This document shows positions 35,548 through 43,986 of a DNA stretch of 64,000 nucleotides, in pieces. Each line of letters opens with the position of its first letter. Positions within the stretch are counted from its first letter, which is position 1. Under the pieces are notes generated by a model. That model did no database searches, was not told the DNA's origin, and worked only from the letters and a program-made list of their open reading frames with translations. Source of the DNA: an uncultured Muribaculaceae bacterium (GTDB lineage: Bacteria; Bacteroidota; Bacteroidia; Bacteroidales; Muribaculaceae); NCBI GenBank assembly GCA_910579995.1, contig CAJTWH010000004.1, positions 1 through 64,000 of the forward strand. Reading direction: 5' to 3'. Both the position numbers and the translations under genes were made by a program.

Positions 35548-36827
35548 TGTCTGACCAACTCAATGTATTGCTGCTCGGCAGCGGCGGCCGCGAAGCCGCA
35601 ATAGCTTGGAAATTAAGCCAGAGCCCCATGCTGGGCAAACTTTTCATCGCTCCCGGCAATGCCGGCACGACAGCCTGCGGCACAAACATCGCCATCAAGC
35701 CCACCGACTTCGACGCCGTTGCCAAGGCCGTGAAAGAGCATGACATCGACCTTGTGATTGCCGGCAATGAAGACCCGCTCGTCAAGGGTCTACGCGAGGC
35801 TTTGGCAGTGTCCTGCCCCGGTGTGCCCATGGTAGGCCCGGGTGCCGACGGTGCTGCTCTCGAGGGTTCGAAAGATTTCGCCAAAGACTTTATGGGCCGT
35901 CACAACATACCCACCGCCCGCCATCTCACAGCCACTAAAGAAAATATAGCCGAGGCCCGCGACTTCCTGCGCAGCCTCAAGGCTCCCTACGTTCTCAAGG
36001 CCGACGGCCTCGCTGCCGGCAAGGGCGTACTCATCATCGACAATATCAACGAGGCCATCAGCTCGCTCGATGAAATGCTCGACGGCCAATTCGGTGCCGC
36101 CTCTGCAAAGGTTGTGATCGAGGAGTTCCTCAGCGGCATAGAGTGCTCGGTATTCGTTCTCACCGACGGCACCGGTGCCTACCGCATACTCCCCGTCGCC
36201 AAAGACTACAAACGCGTAGGCGAGGGCGACACCGGCCTCAACACCGGCGGCATGGGCTCGGTATCGCCCGTTCCCTTTGCCGACGACGAGTTCATGGCAA
36301 AAGTCGAAGAGCGGATTGTGCGCCCCACTGTCGATGGTCTCCGTGCCGAGGGTATCGACTACCGCGGATTTATCTTCCTCGGCCTCATCAAAGTAGGCAA
36401 CGACCCGATGGTGATTGAATACAACGTACGCATGGGCGACCCCGAGACCGAGGTAGTAATGCCCCGTATCGCCAACGACCTGCTGCCGGCCCTCAAAGCC
36501 GTGGCCGAAGGTAACCTCGGCGACATTGCCATCGAGCACGACCCCCGCACCGCCGTCGCAGTGATGGCTGTATCGGGCGGCTATCCGGGCTCTTATCCCA
36601 AAGGCAAAGTGATAGAAGGCCTCGACAAGGTAGACGGCATTGTATTCCACGCCGGCACAGCAGCCGACAGCGACGGACGCATTGTCACCGCCGGCGGACG
36701 CGTGCTCGCCACCGTAGCTTTCGGCGAAGATATACCCTCGGCTGCCGCAGAGTCTTATAAAATGCTCGAGAAAATCACTTTCGAGGGCAAATATAACCGC
36801 CGCGACATCGGCCGAGATCTGATTTGA
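35547..36827 (+). CDS. purD: phosphoribosylamine-glycine ligase
   Basis: A 426-residue ATP-grasp enzyme that joins glycine to phosphoribosylamine in purine synthesis. It begins NVLLLGSGGREAAIAWKLSQSP, and LNTGGMGSVSPVP and YNVRMGDPETEVVMPR are family signatures. Length is normal. It overlaps the previous gene by one base (TAATG) and the next by four, so the genes from 34018 to pdxB form one operon. Confidence 0.96.
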   Translation: MSDQLNVLLLGSGGREAAIAWKLSQSPMLGKLFIAPGNAGTTACGTNIAIKPTDFDAVAKAVKEHDIDLVIAGNEDPLVKGLREALAVSCPGVPMVGPGADGAALEGSKDFAKDFMGRHNIPTARHLTATKENIAEARDFLRSLKAPYVLKADGLAAGKGVLIIDNINEAISSLDEMLDGQFGAASAKVVIEEFLSGIECSVFVLTDGTGAYRILPVAKDYKRVGEGDTGLNTGGMGSVSPVPFADDEFMAKVEERIVRPTVDGLRAEGIDYRGFIFLGLIKVGNDPMVIEYNVRMGDPETEVVMPRIANDLLPALKAVAEGNLGDIAIEHDPRTAVAVMAVSGGYPGSYPKGKVIEGLDKVDGIVFHAGTAADSDGRIVTAGGRVLATVAFGEDIPSAAAESYKMLEKITFEGKYNRRDIGRDLI

Positions 36828-37807
36828 ACAGCTTCATAATCACCCGTATGGCCCACTCGAGGGGCTTTGGCGTGGCTGTAGCCCTTGCGGCTATGGCCAT
36901 GGCCGCCATATACTATTTCGGCGGCTTCACCGTGCCCCTCTCGGGCGACAAGGGTCTCGGCCTGCCCTCGGCCAACGAGTGGTTCGCAGCCAAGCCCCTG
37001 CTGAGCTTCTTCATGGCCTTGACAGCCGGAGGTGCCACGGTAGTGATAATGCTGCTGCTCAACAAGATATTCAACGTCTTCCGCGCGATGACCTCGCTCT
37101 TCATGGCCTGCTTCGCCATGATGCAGCTCGCCTCGCCCGACCTTATGACGCAGTTCTACACCGGCAACCTCCTTGCGGTGGTCATACCGGTGTGTATGTT
37201 GCTGCTGTTCAGCTGCTACCGCCAGCCCGAGGCCACCCGGCAGGTATTCCTCATCGCCCTGCTTCTGTCGGCATTCACGGCTACCCAATATTGCTTCGCG
37301 CCATATATCATAGCCTTTATGATAGGCTGCGGACAGATGTCGATTTTCAACCGCCGCACACTCGCCGCCGCCCTCATGGGTATCGTGACGCCGTGGATAC
37401 TCTTCATCGGCTTCGGTATTATCGACCCGGCCGACATGCAGTGGCCCGGCCTGACTAACATTTTTGAGGAAATCGACATCGACGACACCCTTTTCCTTGT
37501 CATCACGCTGGGTTTCACGGTGTTTATAATGCTCCTGAGCCGCATTCTCACCCTGCTCAAGACAATAGCCTACAATGCCCGGGCGCGTGCGGTCAACGGT
37601 GCATTTACCGTCGTTATGCTCATCACCCTGATTTGCATGAGCATAGACTACCGCAACATAATCAGCTACGTACCCCTGCTCAATTTCTGCGCCGCAATGG
37701 AGGTGACACATTACTTCTCCACTCACCGGCAAGATAAATCATACATCCTAATTTTCACAATATTAGCCGTCTACGCGGTATTATTCGTATGCCAAACAGT
37801 AATATAA
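36824..37807 (+). CDS. polytopic membrane protein of unknown function
   Basis: A 327-residue hydrophobic protein with about eight or nine transmembrane helices and no recognised transport motif. The start could be TTG 36824, overlapping the purD stop by four bases, or ATG 36848. The N-terminal sequence reads sensibly from either. Its 3' end overlaps pdxB by 19 bases, so it is embedded in the purD-pdxB operon. It is reminiscent of Bacteroidota membrane proteins next to pyrimidine and purine genes, but no function can be assigned. Confidence 0.7.
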   Translation: MNSFIITRMAHSRGFGVAVALAAMAMAAIYYFGGFTVPLSGDKGLGLPSANEWFAAKPLLSFFMALTAGGATVVIMLLLNKIFNVFRAMTSLFMACFAMMQLASPDLMTQFYTGNLLAVVIPVCMLLLFSCYRQPEATRQVFLIALLLSAFTATQYCFAPYIIAFMIGCGQMSIFNRRTLAAALMGIVTPWILFIGFGIIDPADMQWPGLTNIFEEIDIDDTLFLVITLGFTVFIMLLSRILTLLKTIAYNARARAVNGAFTVVMLITLICMSIDYRNIISYVPLLNFCAAMEVTHYFSTHRQDKSYILIFTILAVYAVLFVCQTVI

Positions 37808-38820
37808 GGCTCATCATAGAGCGCAATATCCCCTACGTCGCCGGCCTGCTCGACGAGTATGCCACCGTGCGATATCTCGCACCCGAGGAAATAACCCCCA
37901 AGGCCGTGCGCGACACCGACGGCATGATAATCCGCACCCGCACAAAATGCAATGCCGACCTGCTGGCAAAGTCTGACGTCAAGATGATAGCCACAGCCAC
38001 CATCGGCACCGACCATATCGACCAAGACTATTGCCGCTCACGCTCGATAACGGTAGTCAACGCCCCCGGCTGCAATGCCGCCGCGGTGGCTCAATATGTC
38101 TTCGCCACGCTGATGAACGTAATCAACCGCCCCCTGCGCTCGTATACCATCGGCATAGTCGGCGTCGGCCATGTAGGCTCTATCGTAGAGCGTTGGGCAA
38201 AGGCTCTCGACATGCACGTGCTCAAATGCGACCCTCTCCGGCAGGAAGCCGAGGGCGGTGACGACTGGGTGAACCTTGACACCATAGCCGCCAAGGCCGA
38301 TATAATAACATTCCACACTCCCCTCACCCGCGAGGGAGAGCACGCCACATATCACCTTGCCGACGAGGCTTTCTTCGAGTCGCTCCGGCGCGCACCGATA
38401 ATAATCAACAGCGCCCGCGGAGAGATTGTAGACACTCAGGCACTTATAGCCGCGCGCGACGCCGGCAAAGTAGGCGGCATGATTATCGACTGCTGGGAAA
38501 ACGAGCCCGAGATCGACACCGAACTCCTGCGGCGCGCCGACATCGCCACACCACATATCGCCGGCTACTCACAGGAGGGCAAGATACGCGCCTCGCAGAT
38601 AGCGCTCGACGCCATCACCACATTCTTCATGACCCCGCGCGTCACCATCGACCAACCCCTCCCGCCCGCACCGGCAAAATCAGTGACCATCAAGGGCATA
38701 ATGGACAGCTACGACCCCCTGCCCGAATCCGAAAAGCTCAAATCCCACCCCGCCGACTTCGAGACAATCCGCAACACCTACCCCCTCCGCCACGAAGCCC
38801 CCGAAGACGCCGAAGAGTAA
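37789..38820 (+). CDS. pdxB: 4-phosphoerythronate dehydrogenase
   Basis: A 343-residue D-2-hydroxyacid dehydrogenase family enzyme of the deoxyxylulose-5-phosphate-independent-of-Pdx1 route to vitamin B6. It has an NAD-binding GIVGVGHVGSIVERWA and active-site features NSARGEIVDTQAL, IDCWENEP and TPHIAGYSQEGK, the last diagnostic for PdxB. Its start lies within the 3' end of the membrane-protein gene. It is convergent with the NUDIX gene, two bases apart. Confidence 0.93.
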   Translation: MPNSNIRLIIERNIPYVAGLLDEYATVRYLAPEEITPKAVRDTDGMIIRTRTKCNADLLAKSDVKMIATATIGTDHIDQDYCRSRSITVVNAPGCNAAAVAQYVFATLMNVINRPLRSYTIGIVGVGHVGSIVERWAKALDMHVLKCDPLRQEAEGGDDWVNLDTIAAKADIITFHTPLTREGEHATYHLADEAFFESLRRAPIIINSARGEIVDTQALIAARDAGKVGGMIIDCWENEPEIDTELLRRADIATPHIAGYSQEGKIRASQIALDAITTFFMTPRVTIDQPLPPAPAKSVTIKGIMDSYDPLPESEKLKSHPADFETIRNTYPLRHEAPEDAEE

Positions 38821-38822
38821 AT

Positions 38823-39329
38823 TCACCCGAGGCCGAAGAGGGCGGTGTATTCTTTTTCGAAGTTGGGGGTGAATATGCCTTTGCCGATGTTGGCGATGAT
38901 GTCGTGGCGCGTCCAGAAGCGGCCGCCGTCGAGCTCGTCGCTGGGGCGCGGGCTATATGAAATCTCACATTTGAAGGCATTTACGAGTTCGCGCTCGCGG
39001 TCTGACTCAAATACATATTTGGCTAAGGCCTCTGGCTCGAAATCGGTGATTCCCAATTCCTCGCGGGCCTCGCGGCGGAGTGCGCTCTCTATGTCCTCGC
39101 CATAGTCGACATGGCCGCCGACGGCTGTGTCCCATTTGCCGGGCTGTATGTCTTTCCAGTCGGGGCGGCGCTGTAGATAAAGGCGTCCTTGGCGGTCGAA
39201 TACATGGAGATGTACTACCGGATGGAGCAATTTGCTGCCGCTGTGACACTCGCCGCGTGTGGCGCGGCCTACTACTGTCCCCGTCTCATCAACAATGGGG
39301 AAAATCTCTTCTGAATTATCTTGTTTCAT
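38823..39329 (-). CDS. NUDIX hydrolase (YfcD/Idi-like)
   Basis: A 168-residue NUDIX enzyme. The box GGHVDYGEDIESALRREAREELG is intact. The N-terminal FPIVDETGTVVGRATRGECH and LYLQRRPDWKDIQPGKWD resemble the YfcD branch near isopentenyl-diphosphate isomerases; substrate unknown. The ATG at 39329 overlaps the stop of the upstream transposase-like gene by one base (TAATG on the minus strand), a sign of translational coupling with it. Confidence 0.85.
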   Translation of the reverse strand: MKQDNSEEIFPIVDETGTVVGRATRGECHSGSKLLHPVVHLHVFDRQGRLYLQRRPDWKDIQPGKWDTAVGGHVDYGEDIESALRREAREELGITDFEPEALAKYVFESDRERELVNAFKCEISYSPRPSDELDGGRFWTRHDIIANIGKGIFTPNFEKEYTALFGLG

Positions 39330-40210
39330 TAGCTTTGATTGTTTGTAAGTTGTTGGGCCATAGCATTTAGCGCGAGGCACGCGGCTCTATCGAGCTGTGG
39401 ATGGGGGTAAGATATGATGAGCAGACGCCCTTGCTCGCAAAGGTTGAAATCATGCCCCGACGGCTTATAGCGCTCTGCCATGCTCTCGTTGATGAGAAGG
39501 ATGAAACGGCCGCCCTCCTCTTCGGCTCTGCGCCTGACTTCTTTCTCTGCTTTTGAAATAAAAGGCGATACGAGTACCCCTCCATTGGCAGCGGTGTAAA
39601 GCCATCGCTCTATATTTGCAGTTCTCACGGCCTCACTGTCAGCCCTATGCACCACCACCTGTTCCTTGAACGGATTGCGCAACAAGAACATATTCCCGTA
39701 TGCCTGCACATCTTTCCCGGCCACCTTCAAGCCATTCACCCTCCTGAAAAACTCCGGTCTCTCCCTCCTCACCGCCAACCGGTAAGGATTCTGCCTGATG
39801 TAGTTGAAAACGACGTCGAGAGAGCGCCCCGGGTGGATTATCTGGTCATTAAAGCCTCTCTCAAAAACCTGTTGATAGCCCGAATACTTATTGACAGAAA
39901 CCTTGAAAGCAGCTATCTCATAGCCAAGAGCGAAGGCCAAGCGCTCATGCACCCTGAGCAAAACATGAATATGATCAGGCATAATCACATATTGGTATAC
40001 CTGAATGGCGCTGTTTCTTTGAGATAATTCTTTTAGAGCCTGCTTTATGGCCGAGCCTATTGCAGAGCTTTTTATATAGCATGAGCCATCCACAACATCT
40101 CTTGCAAGCTCTCCGAAAGCAGGTATTCCCTTCGCTTTTGAAAGGGTGATCAAATATTTGCATGCTTGCCTGTAATCATGCCATGAAGCCCGGAAAATCT
40201 GCTTGCCCAT
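39329..40210 (-). CDS. REP-associated Y1 transposase-like protein with extra C-terminal domain
   Basis: A 293-residue protein. Residues 1-175 form a Y1/IS200-type HUH nuclease of the REP-associated (RAYT) branch: HUH pair MPDHIHVLL with His80 and His82, and catalytic Tyr137 in FNYIRQNPYR. Unlike short RAYTs it continues for about 110 residues: ANGGVLVSPFISKAEKEV, GGRFILLINESMAERYKPSG and GRLLIISYPH, a Rossmann-like pattern resembling DprA/SLOG nucleotide-binding domains (inference). ATG 40210 is preferred. It is flanked by hairpins at 40225-40285 and coupled to a NUDIX gene, and lacks transposon ends, so it looks domesticated. Confidence 0.8.
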   Translation of the reverse strand: MGKQIFRASWHDYRQACKYLITLSKAKGIPAFGELARDVVDGSCYIKSSAIGSAIKQALKELSQRNSAIQVYQYVIMPDHIHVLLRVHERLAFALGYEIAAFKVSVNKYSGYQQVFERGFNDQIIHPGRSLDVVFNYIRQNPYRLAVRRERPEFFRRVNGLKVAGKDVQAYGNMFLLRNPFKEQVVVHRADSEAVRTANIERWLYTAANGGVLVSPFISKAEKEVRRRAEEEGGRFILLINESMAERYKPSGHDFNLCEQGRLLIISYPHPQLDRAACLALNAMAQQLTNNQS

Positions 40211-40224
40211 AGTTATTGATTTAT

Positions 40225-40285
40225 CTTGCTGAAGCAAGAAGCAATTTCAAAATTTTGGATACGCTTTAAGCTTCAGCGAAATTTT
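40225..40285. repeat. REP-like hairpins beside the RAYT gene
   Basis: CTTGCT/AGCAAG with a 2-base loop (40225-40238) is followed by a second imperfect hairpin with AAAATTT/AAATTTT outer and CGCT/AGCG inner pairing (about 40249-40285) that runs to the comM stop. RAYT proteins typically act on such hairpins. Confidence 0.5.
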
Positions 40286-41840
40286 AGCCATTGCCTTTGA
40301 AGCTTGTGCCCCATGAGCTGCGGTCGAGGGTGCGGTAGGAGATGGCTTCGCTGATGTGGAGGGGCTCGATGGTGGGTGAGGCGGCGAGATCGGCGATGGT
40401 GCGGGCTACCTTGAGTATGCGGTCGTAGGCGCGGGCGCTCATGTCGTATTTTGTCATCACGCGGCGCAGGATGGCGGTTGATTCATCGCTCAATGCGCAA
40501 TATTGCTGCATAAGGCGCGAGCTCATCTGCGCATTGCAATGTATTGAGGGCTCGGCGGCATAGCGCTCGGCCTGTATGCGGCGTGCCGCCACTACGCGGG
40601 CGCGGATATCGTCGCTGCGCTCGCCCTCTTCGCGGGCATGGAGCTTGTCAAACTCCACCGGCATTATCTCGCACTGGATATCTATGCGGTCGAGCAACGG
40701 GCCGGATACGCGCCCGAGGTATTTGCTCACGGCGCCGGGCAGACAGGTGCACGCCTTGGTGGGATGGGTATAGTAGCCGCACGGACAGGGGTTCATCGAG
40801 GCCACGAGCATAAACGAGGCCGGATAATCAAGCTGATAACGTGCGCGCGACACACTGATATGGCGGTCTTCGAGGGGCTGACGCAGCACCTCAAGCACAG
40901 AGCGCGGAAATTCTGGGAATTCGTCGAGAAAGAGTATGCCGTTGTGGGCGAGCGAAATTTCGCCGGGCATGGGGTTGGCTCCGCCTCCCACCATCGCTAC
41001 GGGCGAAATGGTGTGGTGCGGCGCACGGAAAGGACGCACTGTCATCAGGCGCGAGCCACGGCGCAGTTTGCCTGCGACGGAGTGTATCTTTGTGGTCTCG
41101 AGAGCCTCGCCGAGGGTAAGCGGCGGCATAATCGAGGGCAAGCGCTTGGCCATCATCGACTTGCCGGATCCGGGCGGGCCTATGAGCAGAATATTATGTC
41201 CGCCGGCACAGGCAACCTCAAAGGCACGCTTCACATTATCCTGACCCTTTACCTCGCAGAAATCAAGGTCGAAGCGGCCTGTCGCACGGGCAAATTCGGC
41301 GCGCGTATCCACAACGGTAGGATCCAAAGCGGCAGCGCCGCTCAGAAAATCAGCCACTTGGCGGAGATTGTCAACGCCATAGACCTCAAGATTATTTACC
41401 ACTGCGGCCTCGGTAGCATTTGCCGAGGGTAATATCATGCCCTTGAACCCTCGTGTCCTTGCCTCGATGGCCATAGGCAGAGCTCCGCGGATAGGCTGCA
41501 CACTGCCGTCGAGCGAGAGTTCGCCCATTATCATATACCTGTCGAGCTCTGGCGCCTTTATCACCTCTGTGCCGACGAGGAGCGATACGGCGATAGGCAG
41601 GTCGTAGGCAGCACCCTCCTTGCGTATATCGGCCGGCGCCATGTTGATGACGGCGGCCGTGCGCGGCAAGGTGAAACCCGACTGCACCAAAGCGGCCCGC
41701 ACGCGCTCATGACTCTCCTTGACCGCTGTATCGGGCAAACCGACGATACAGTATTGCATACCTTTTGATATGGCGGTCTCAATAGTGATAATCTGAGCGT
41801 CGATGCCTTGGACAGCGGCGGCGTAAGTCTTGACAAGCAT
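40284..41840 (-). CDS. comM: ComM/YifB family Mg-chelatase-like AAA+ ATPase
   Basis: A 518-residue protein. ComM is a hexameric helicase that promotes branch migration during natural transformation. An N-terminal Lon-protease-like S5 domain (residues 1-170) precedes the AAA+ core with Walker A GPPGSGKS (221-228), LFLDEFPEF (Walker B) and CPCGYY plus C-terminal cysteines. Complete at normal length. It sits between the RAYT gene and a glycosyltransferase. Confidence 0.92.
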   Translation of the reverse strand: MLVKTYAAAVQGIDAQIITIETAISKGMQYCIVGLPDTAVKESHERVRAALVQSGFTLPRTAAVINMAPADIRKEGAAYDLPIAVSLLVGTEVIKAPELDRYMIMGELSLDGSVQPIRGALPMAIEARTRGFKGMILPSANATEAAVVNNLEVYGVDNLRQVADFLSGAAALDPTVVDTRAEFARATGRFDLDFCEVKGQDNVKRAFEVACAGGHNILLIGPPGSGKSMMAKRLPSIMPPLTLGEALETTKIHSVAGKLRRGSRLMTVRPFRAPHHTISPVAMVGGGANPMPGEISLAHNGILFLDEFPEFPRSVLEVLRQPLEDRHISVSRARYQLDYPASFMLVASMNPCPCGYYTHPTKACTCLPGAVSKYLGRVSGPLLDRIDIQCEIMPVEFDKLHAREEGERSDDIRARVVAARRIQAERYAAEPSIHCNAQMSSRLMQQYCALSDESTAILRRVMTKYDMSARAYDRILKVARTIADLAASPTIEPLHISEAISYRTLDRSSWGTSFKGNG

Positions 41841-41849
41841 GGATAGTTG

Positions 41850-42938
41850 TTATTTTTTAAGGGCAGAATATACCTCTACAGTCTGGCGGGCGATATTATC
41901 CCAGTTGTAAGGAGAGAGGTCGTAATCGCGTCGGCACGTATTTGCAATTTTAGTCTGCATAAGACTTGCAAGGGCGTCGGTATCTCCGGGGGTGAAGAAA
42001 TCGTCGGCGCGCAGCTGGGCGAGCCGGTTAGCCGGGATATCACTCACAGCCACATCGAGCCCGTAGCTCATAGCCTCGAGAAGCGATATGGGCAAGCCTT
42101 CATGATACGACGGCAGCACGAAAAGCGACGCCCCGCTCATAAGCTGGCTAAGCGGCTCTCCTTTAATAAAACCGGTGAGCACCACTCCCGCCTCTTTTGC
42201 CTGAGTTTTCAGTGCGCGGGAGTACTCATCTTCATGGTCGGCGTCGCCGGCAATGACAAGTTGGTGGGTGGCCTTGAGACCCGATTTATCAAAAGCCTCG
42301 ATAAGATCGTGGAAGCCTTTCTCTTTCACAAAGCGCCCGATGGCCACGACGTATGGGCACGAGATACCCCAGCGGTCGAGCCAGCGGCGGTCGCCGCTCA
42401 CTACCGGAGGGGTAACTCCATTGAATATCAGCTCGGTATCTTTACGCCCGTATTTGTCGGCCAATATGCCGGCGATAGTGGTGGAAATCACTATCACCTT
42501 GTTGGCGAAGCGCGTGCCCATGGCCTGCCCGGTCTTCAAGGCAGCCTTGGCGAGAGCGCCCCATTTCTGACGGTCATAGTCGGGGCCGTGGTTAGTCATG
42601 ACCACGCGCATGCCAAGAAGGCGGGCGAAAGGTGTGAGCAGCGCCGGGCCGATGGCGTGGATATGCAGCACATCGGGTTTGAGGCTACGCGCCTTCACGA
42701 CGGCAAGAGCCGTGTGCACTATAGCCTCGATACTTTTAAGGCGCGGGGCGTAGACATCAATGAGCTTCACCCCTTTATATGTACTTATACGTTTGTTATC
42801 AGCGACATAGCACGAGCGTCGAATCACGGTGACGTCATGCCCCATGGCCGCGATACGCGGATAGAGTTCCTCACAATGAGTCTCCACACCACCGAGAATA
42901 TCAGGAATCCCGCGAGTGCCGACAACAACTATCTTCAT
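41850..42938 (-). CDS. family 4 glycosyltransferase
   Basis: A 362-residue GT-B fold glycosyltransferase. Features are the N-terminal GTRGIPDILGGVETHCEEL, the sugar-nucleotide region VAIGRFVKEKGFHDLIEAF and the E-x7-E motif HEGLPISLLEA. It probably adds a sugar to a cell-envelope glycan or lipid; the acceptor cannot be predicted. Nine bases upstream of comM and 45 bases downstream of lpxA on the same strand, so a lipid A or surface-glycan context is plausible. Confidence 0.85.
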   Translation of the reverse strand: MKIVVVGTRGIPDILGGVETHCEELYPRIAAMGHDVTVIRRSCYVADNKRISTYKGVKLIDVYAPRLKSIEAIVHTALAVVKARSLKPDVLHIHAIGPALLTPFARLLGMRVVMTNHGPDYDRQKWGALAKAALKTGQAMGTRFANKVIVISTTIAGILADKYGRKDTELIFNGVTPPVVSGDRRWLDRWGISCPYVVAIGRFVKEKGFHDLIEAFDKSGLKATHQLVIAGDADHEDEYSRALKTQAKEAGVVLTGFIKGEPLSQLMSGASLFVLPSYHEGLPISLLEAMSYGLDVAVSDIPANRLAQLRADDFFTPGDTDALASLMQTKIANTCRRDYDLSPYNWDNIARQTVEVYSALKK

Positions 42939-42983
42939 TTCATCACACCTTGCTCAGTTTATCGAATAAATAGATATCAAACT

Positions 42984-43772
42984 CTATTCGTTGGCGAATT
43001 TGTCGCCGGCGATCTTGAGGTTGACCGCGCGGATGAAGTTGATGATCTCGGCACGGACGGGAGTGTCGTTGATGTCGGCCTCGATACGCTTGAGGGCGTT
43101 GAAAACCGATGTCTGGCTCTGATAGATCTGGCGGTAAGCCTTTGCCACATCATCGATAAGGTCTTCTGTGAATCCGGCATGTTTGCCCATTATCACAGAG
43201 TTGACGCCATAGTAGCTCACGGGATTGTGCGCCATGATCACAAACGGAGGCACATTGCCGCTGATACGTGTGCCGCCTTTGATAAGGGTATATTTGCCAA
43301 TGCGGCTCTTCTCGTGGACAACTACATTCGACGACAGGATAGTGCCGGTGTCGATATCCACATCTCCTGCTACGTTGACACTGTTACCCACCACACACTT
43401 GGGAGCGATATGGCTGTCGTGGCCGATATGGCTGTCGGCCATCACAAAGCAGTCGGCGCCAATGCTTGTGCCACCCTGAGAATAAATTCCTCTATTAATA
43501 ATCACATGTTCACGCACTACGGTATTGTCGCCCACCGAGCAATACGACGGGTTACCTTTCCAGCGGAAATCCTGCGGGTCGGCGCCTATGATAGCGCCTT
43601 GATATACTTTAACATTCTTGCCTAAAGTGGAGCCATGCATCACAGAGGCGTAGGGCATTATCTCGCAGCCGTCGCCAAGGACGGTGTCGGCGTCGACGTA
43701 TGCGAAAGGATGTACCGTGACATCTTTGCCAAGTGTAGCCTTGGGGTCTACGTATGCTAAAGGACTTATCAT
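42984..43772 (-). CDS. lpxA: acyl-ACP:UDP-N-acetylglucosamine O-acyltransferase
   Basis: A 262-residue enzyme for the first step of lipid A synthesis. The left-handed beta-helix hexapeptide repeats are clear (SPLAYVDPKATLGKDVTVHPFAYVDADTVLG), with the catalytic His in the SHIGHDSHIA region and a helical C-terminal domain. In many Bacteroidales lpxA follows the lpxC-fabZ fusion; here it starts divergently from ppiD with no lpx neighbour. Confidence 0.93.
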   Translation of the reverse strand: MISPLAYVDPKATLGKDVTVHPFAYVDADTVLGDGCEIMPYASVMHGSTLGKNVKVYQGAIIGADPQDFRWKGNPSYCSVGDNTVVREHVIINRGIYSQGGTSIGADCFVMADSHIGHDSHIAPKCVVGNSVNVAGDVDIDTGTILSSNVVVHEKSRIGKYTLIKGGTRISGNVPPFVIMAHNPVSYYGVNSVIMGKHAGFTEDLIDDVAKAYRQIYQSQTSVFNALKRIEADINDTPVRAEIINFIRAVNLKIAGDKFANE

Positions 43773-43903
43773 AATATTACAGTTTTAAGGTGTTTTTATG
43801 AGGCCAAAAGTAACACTTTATTCTCATATAACAAAAAAAACGACCTTAAAAGCCATATTTATGCCGCTTTTGCCGTAAAAAAAGATAAATTATGAAATTC
43901 ATA

Positions 43904-43934
43904 TTTGAAGTATGCTGAAAAAAGCGTATCTTTG
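43904..43934 (+). promoter_or_regulatory. promoter of the ppiD-like gene
   Basis: TTTG (43904-43907), a 19-base spacer and TATCTTTG (43927-43934) match the consensus. The leader is about 50 bases. Confidence 0.78.
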
Positions 43935-43986
43935 TGCGCTTTTTAGCATCTTGTAAGAAAAAAATAATAAAACCACTTATCATACA

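Noticed and set aside
41847..43625. 592-codon plus-strand frame antisense to the glycosyltransferase and lpxA
   Set aside because: It is antisense to two well-identified genes and has no recognisable domain.
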